From positions 1 to 64,000 of the forward strand of contig JH720314.1 in the NCBI GenBank assembly GCA_000231825.2: a DNA stretch of 64,000 nt, in the 5' to 3' direction. The notes under the pieces were generated by a model. That model was not told where the DNA came from, did not search any database, and was given only the letters and a program-made list of their open reading frames with translations. Positions within the stretch are counted from its first letter, which is position 1. Every line of letters starts with the position of its first letter. The position numbers and the translations under genes are program-made. Positions 60,400-64,000 of the stretch are shown in pieces. Source of the stretch: Tetrahymena elliotti 4EA (lineage: Eukaryota; Ciliophora; Oligohymenophorea; Hymenostomatida; Tetrahymenidae).

Positions 60400-63300
60400 T
60401 CATTTTATTAGATCCTATTATATGATTAAAAATTTCTATTAATGTAATGTTTAGTATGGGCAAATTTACTTAATTAATTGCTGCAATTCTTATAAGTTGT
60501 CATTAAGTCTTTTATTTTCTATTCTGTATTTGTGAATGAGTTAATCCTTATCACTATTTTATATGTTTAAAACATTTTAAAAAATGAAAATATTAATAAA
60601 AATATTACGCTTAAGAGCTGATTGATGAATCATCTTAACCACCAGATAATTTTTTATTCTTTAAAAATTCAATTTCTGCTTGCTATTCTGCATTCTTTAA
60701 GGCATATGCAGCAAGTCTTTTTTTGTGCTCCTCTAATTCAGAATCTTTTTGGCTTTAATAGAAACTTTTAAAATACCTAATCATAAAATTTCTTAATTTA
60801 CATTAATTGTTGTATAAGTTAATGATTATTATCGGGAGCAGAAATTCTATCAGTTCTCTTAAGAATCTCTTCTTCTAAGTTTCTATATTTTTATTTACAA
60901 TATTTAGATAAATATATGAAAGCCAAGAAACTAATTTACTAAACTTAAATTCTCAACTTTTCATTTTCTTGTTGTAAATACATGGATGAGTTAGCCTTAT
61001 TTCTTAATTAACAAATAATTATTTTTAAAAAACATCCTAAAAAAATTGACATACTTCCAAGTAATCACTTCTTGATCTTTTTCACTTAAGAAACTTTTTA
61101 ATTTTTCTACTTATTATGCAACTACTAAAATGTCATTTCTAGATGTTTCGTACTTAGACTTCCAATCATTAGCTTCTTGTTAAAGAGTGATAATTTAGAT
61201 TGAACTATTTTATATTTTAATGTATAATAACCCTATTTATTAAAGAAAATTAATAATAATACCTTGTTTGACTAGATTTTAAAGTAATTATTTCAGTGTC
61301 TTTATCTCTAAGTTGGCGTTATAAGTCACTGTTTTATCCAATAATAATTTTATTGTTCATTTCAATTTCAGTAAACTAGGTTAAAAGTTTTTCACTTTCT
61401 AAGGTCTTTGAGTTTAATTGGTTCTAAAGTAAAACACATTTGTTAGCAAGATCGGTATTATCTTAACGAAGGATTTTAATTTCCATATCATTATTTTGGT
61501 AATAATTAATATCAATAGAAGAAGGCTATTTATTACCAGATTAAGATTCTAAAACAGAGGAGACAAGGACAAACTAAGTTAGAATGTTAAAGTAGGATTA
61601 TTATAATTATTAGAGTTATGTTTCATATAGATAAATCTAATTAATTTAACCTTAGTACTAAGATATCTATTATTCAAATAATTTTATTTTGGTAATAAAT
61701 TCATTATTTTACCCAATTATAACCTTATTGTTATATTCGCTTTCTTAAAGTTATGCATTAGCCTTCTAATATTTAGATTCATATTCACTCAATTATCTAG
61801 TTAAATTATCACAACGAGTTCTCAAATCACTTGAATCTTGATTCTAAATCTTCAATTATTAGGAAATATTATAAATTTAATTATTTAATTCTTAAATTTG
61901 GGCTTCCAACATGGATTTATTAACTGTCAACTCTTCTAAACTCTTTCTAAGTTAAATTAATTCTTAATCGTTTGTTCTAGAAGATGATTTTTTTATTTCA
62001 TAATCTTATTATTCTAACTTAAGTTATAATTCTTGAATTAATCTATTATATTAGGATAGTTAATTCTCTAATTCTTGGCATCTTTATGAGTATAAATTAA
62101 CCTCATTTTATTTTTTTTGAATTTCGTCATTCATATTGATCAACTGAGACTCCATCTCTTCAAGTCTTTATTTGCTTCCACTTAGTTAGTTAATTTAAGT
62201 TTGTAAAAGTTAGATCTAGGTTTCATAGTCTTTGATTTTTAATTCTAAAGTATTTATCTTAAGAGATGAATTTTGTTATTCAACTGTAGAACCCCTGACT
62301 TAAGTAATTTGAATATTTAAGGTAGCTATTTAAGAATTCAAAGATTATATCTAAGATTGTAAACTTTTATTTTCTATTTCAAGTCTAGTTTAAACTTCTT
62401 TATTAACTTAAACTTAAGATAATTATTGTCTTAAGTGTTCTAATTCACTGTTTTTATCCCTATTAAAAGAAAATTTTTTATTTTTTTTACTCAATATTTA
62501 ATTTACCTAATCTAAATATTTAACAATTCTAATTGGTAATTATTTTATGTGTTCTAGGAAAGTCTTATATTTTGTAATTCTGCTTCAAGCTATCCACATT
62601 TTTATTTCCATATTTCAGTCTCTGCAGAGTAGTTGGACTACAAAACAACAGTCTAAGTTTTGCTAAATAAAAATTTATGAAGTTATCTCATTAAAATTAT
62701 TTATGTTTATTTTACTTTGCTGATAACTAAGCTTCTATTTAGGTATTTAAGAGAACAATATTGCTCAACAATTCATATCTTTCTTCTTCTTTTTACCTTT
62801 ATTATTAAATTAAAAACATTTTAAGCAATAATAAAAATATTTAAATTTCTACTAAACAATTTAAGCAAGCTATCTATTGTCTTGTTCTAATTCTTCGGAT
62901 TTTCTTTACAAAATTAAATACTCTTAAGAATTTGAGGCATTTATATTGATAGAATATCCGTTTTGTTGGCGAATTTAATTTATCTCTACGCTCATTTTTC
63001 TAAATTAATATGAATTTGTTTTTATTCATTCTTTATTAAAATAATCTTACGATATTTGTTCATCCTTCAAATCTGTAGCCTTGATAAGTGAGGAGATATG
63101 AGCATCTTTTTAAGCTACCTTACTATTCAAATCTTCTATTATTTTCTTGGCCAATAAAATGTAAGATTATTTCCATACTCTCTTTATTAAAATAAATGTT
63201 TGATCATTATTTTGCTACTTTAAAATGTAATTACCTTATTGAATTTCAATTCAGTCACTTGTTTATTTTCATCATCTGAACTATCAGAAGAATCACTATT

Positions 63301-63856
63301 TTAACCGTTTTTGTTTTTTGTTTTTTTAACTTTTTCGTCTTCTATGGGTTACTAAGCAACTTATTAGACTAAGTTTTAAAAGAAATTCAATTATTATTAG
63401 ATTAGAAATATTTTTAGCTATAATTTATTTACCTGCATATTGATAAGGATTGTATTCAGGGATTACAGACTTACTAATTCTAAGTTATTTAATAAAAAAC
63501 TTGAATAATCTACATTATAAAAATATTATTTACTAAATTGTGTTTTAGCTTGGTGCTTTTTTGTGTTAGGTAACTGTTGTAGTAGTTACAGTTACTTACT
63601 TATTGAAATTAGGATCAAAAGAACTGTAGATATTAGTTTAAGGTAATATAGAGTTAGATTCATTCAACTATACTACACCTCCATTATTGCTAGAGGTCTA
63701 ATATGTGTATACAGTTGTTGGTTTAACTATATCAGCAGAAACTTAAGTTAATCCAGAGTTAGGAGAAGAGCTAATGATCCCAAATTAGGTCTGAAGCTAA
63801 GATAAACTTTAATGTGTTTATGGTATGTAATAATTGCTTTTTGATTATTCTTCCAT
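60400..63856 (-). CDS. Second long coiled-coil protein, relative of the 50721-55578 gene
   Basis: ATG 63856 starts a Ser/Thr/Gln/Asn-rich head (SNYYIPQTHQSLSQLQTQFG, NKQVTVTTTTVTQHKKAP), then an acidic/basic block (IEDEKVKKTKNKNGQ, SDSSDSSDDENKQVTELKF), then continuous coiled coil in about a dozen small exons. The element DYEIKKSSSRTNDQELIQLR matches the KKS-N-E-L breaks of the other coiled-coil gene, and CQELENQLSQYNRLIQEL matches its E-x-x-N-x-x-L pattern. Both have a low-complexity head with V-T-T-T runs. The 3' end is uncertain: intron 60608-60554 joins SISSQ-A to DKDQLIHKYRIENKRL and ends at TGA 60400, while another frame (60245-60463) could supply a different last exon. Estimated length is about 900 residues. 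Codon use is more AT-rich than in its relative. Confidence 0.65.
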
Positions 63857-64000
63857 TTCTTTATAAGCTATTGGTATAAAAAAGTTAATTTTATTTATTT
63901 ATTATTAATTATTCTCTACTTGTTATAAAATCTTACTTACTAATATCTAAAATAATCTGGTGATTTGATTGAATATTATTCCAAAGGATATTTTTTATAA
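63857..64000. other. 5' flank of the second coiled-coil gene
   Basis: The last 144 nt are AT-rich upstream sequence of the minus-strand gene. No feature is seen before the window ends. Confidence 0.5.

Noticed and set aside
1..64000. tRNA, rRNA, snRNA genes, telomere repeats (GGGGTT), transposons, CRISPR arrays
   Set aside because: Reading both strands, I found no B-box-like GGTTCGAATCC, no rRNA-like blocks, no telomeric tracts, and no transposase or regular spacer array.

Overview
The window reads as macronuclear DNA of an oligohymenophorean ciliate, most likely Tetrahymena or a close relative. It is very AT-rich. TAA and TAG occur in frame throughout recognisable proteins (for example ribosomal protein P0 and DNA polymerase delta), where they must encode glutamine, and every well-supported gene ends in TGA. 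Introns are GT..AG, AT-rich, mostly 50-125 nt with a few of 0.2-1.3 kb. Standard-code translation therefore chops nearly every gene into fragments. All models here were read by eye with TAA/TAG = Gln.

Layout. 1-7.7 kb: an unrecognised single-exon gene (+), then three minus-strand genes: a tRNA guanine-26 dimethyltransferase (TRM1 type), a small coiled-coil/Lys-rich protein and a four-helix membrane protein. 9-31 kb, all plus strand: a large multi-pass membrane protein with a PAS domain (ciliate TmcB-like family), a secreted or membrane-anchored pepsin-fold protein whose active-site motifs look degenerate, delta-aminolevulinate dehydratase, a probable RDD-type membrane protein, and the catalytic subunit of DNA polymerase delta. 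31-41 kb, all minus strand: a 1,529-residue protein with cyclic-nucleotide-binding-like domains and a huge low-complexity tail, a family GH63 glucosidase I, and a DUF4476-like protein. 43-49 kb, plus strand: ribosomal protein P0 with a 1.3-kb first intron, and a tandem CCCH zinc-finger protein. 50-64 kb, minus strand: two related long coiled-coil proteins flanking a secreted ADA2/ADGF-type adenosine deaminase.

The genes do not form an operon or pathway; they are ordinary eukaryotic single-gene units separated by 0.3-2.4 kb of AT-rich spacer. Functions covered are housekeeping (tRNA modification, heme synthesis, DNA replication, translation, N-glycan trimming), signalling or sensing (PAS membrane protein, cNMP-like protein, extracellular deaminase) and probable cytoskeleton (modular coiled coils). 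The most unusual items are the pair of modular coiled-coil paralogues (about 520-nt internal period, alveolin-like N-terminal patch), the probable pseudo-aspartyl protease, the deaminase with a hydrophobic C-terminal tail, an insert in the polymerase delta thumb, and three short degenerate repeat arrays in spacers. No transposon, CRISPR, telomere repeat, tRNA or rRNA was seen.
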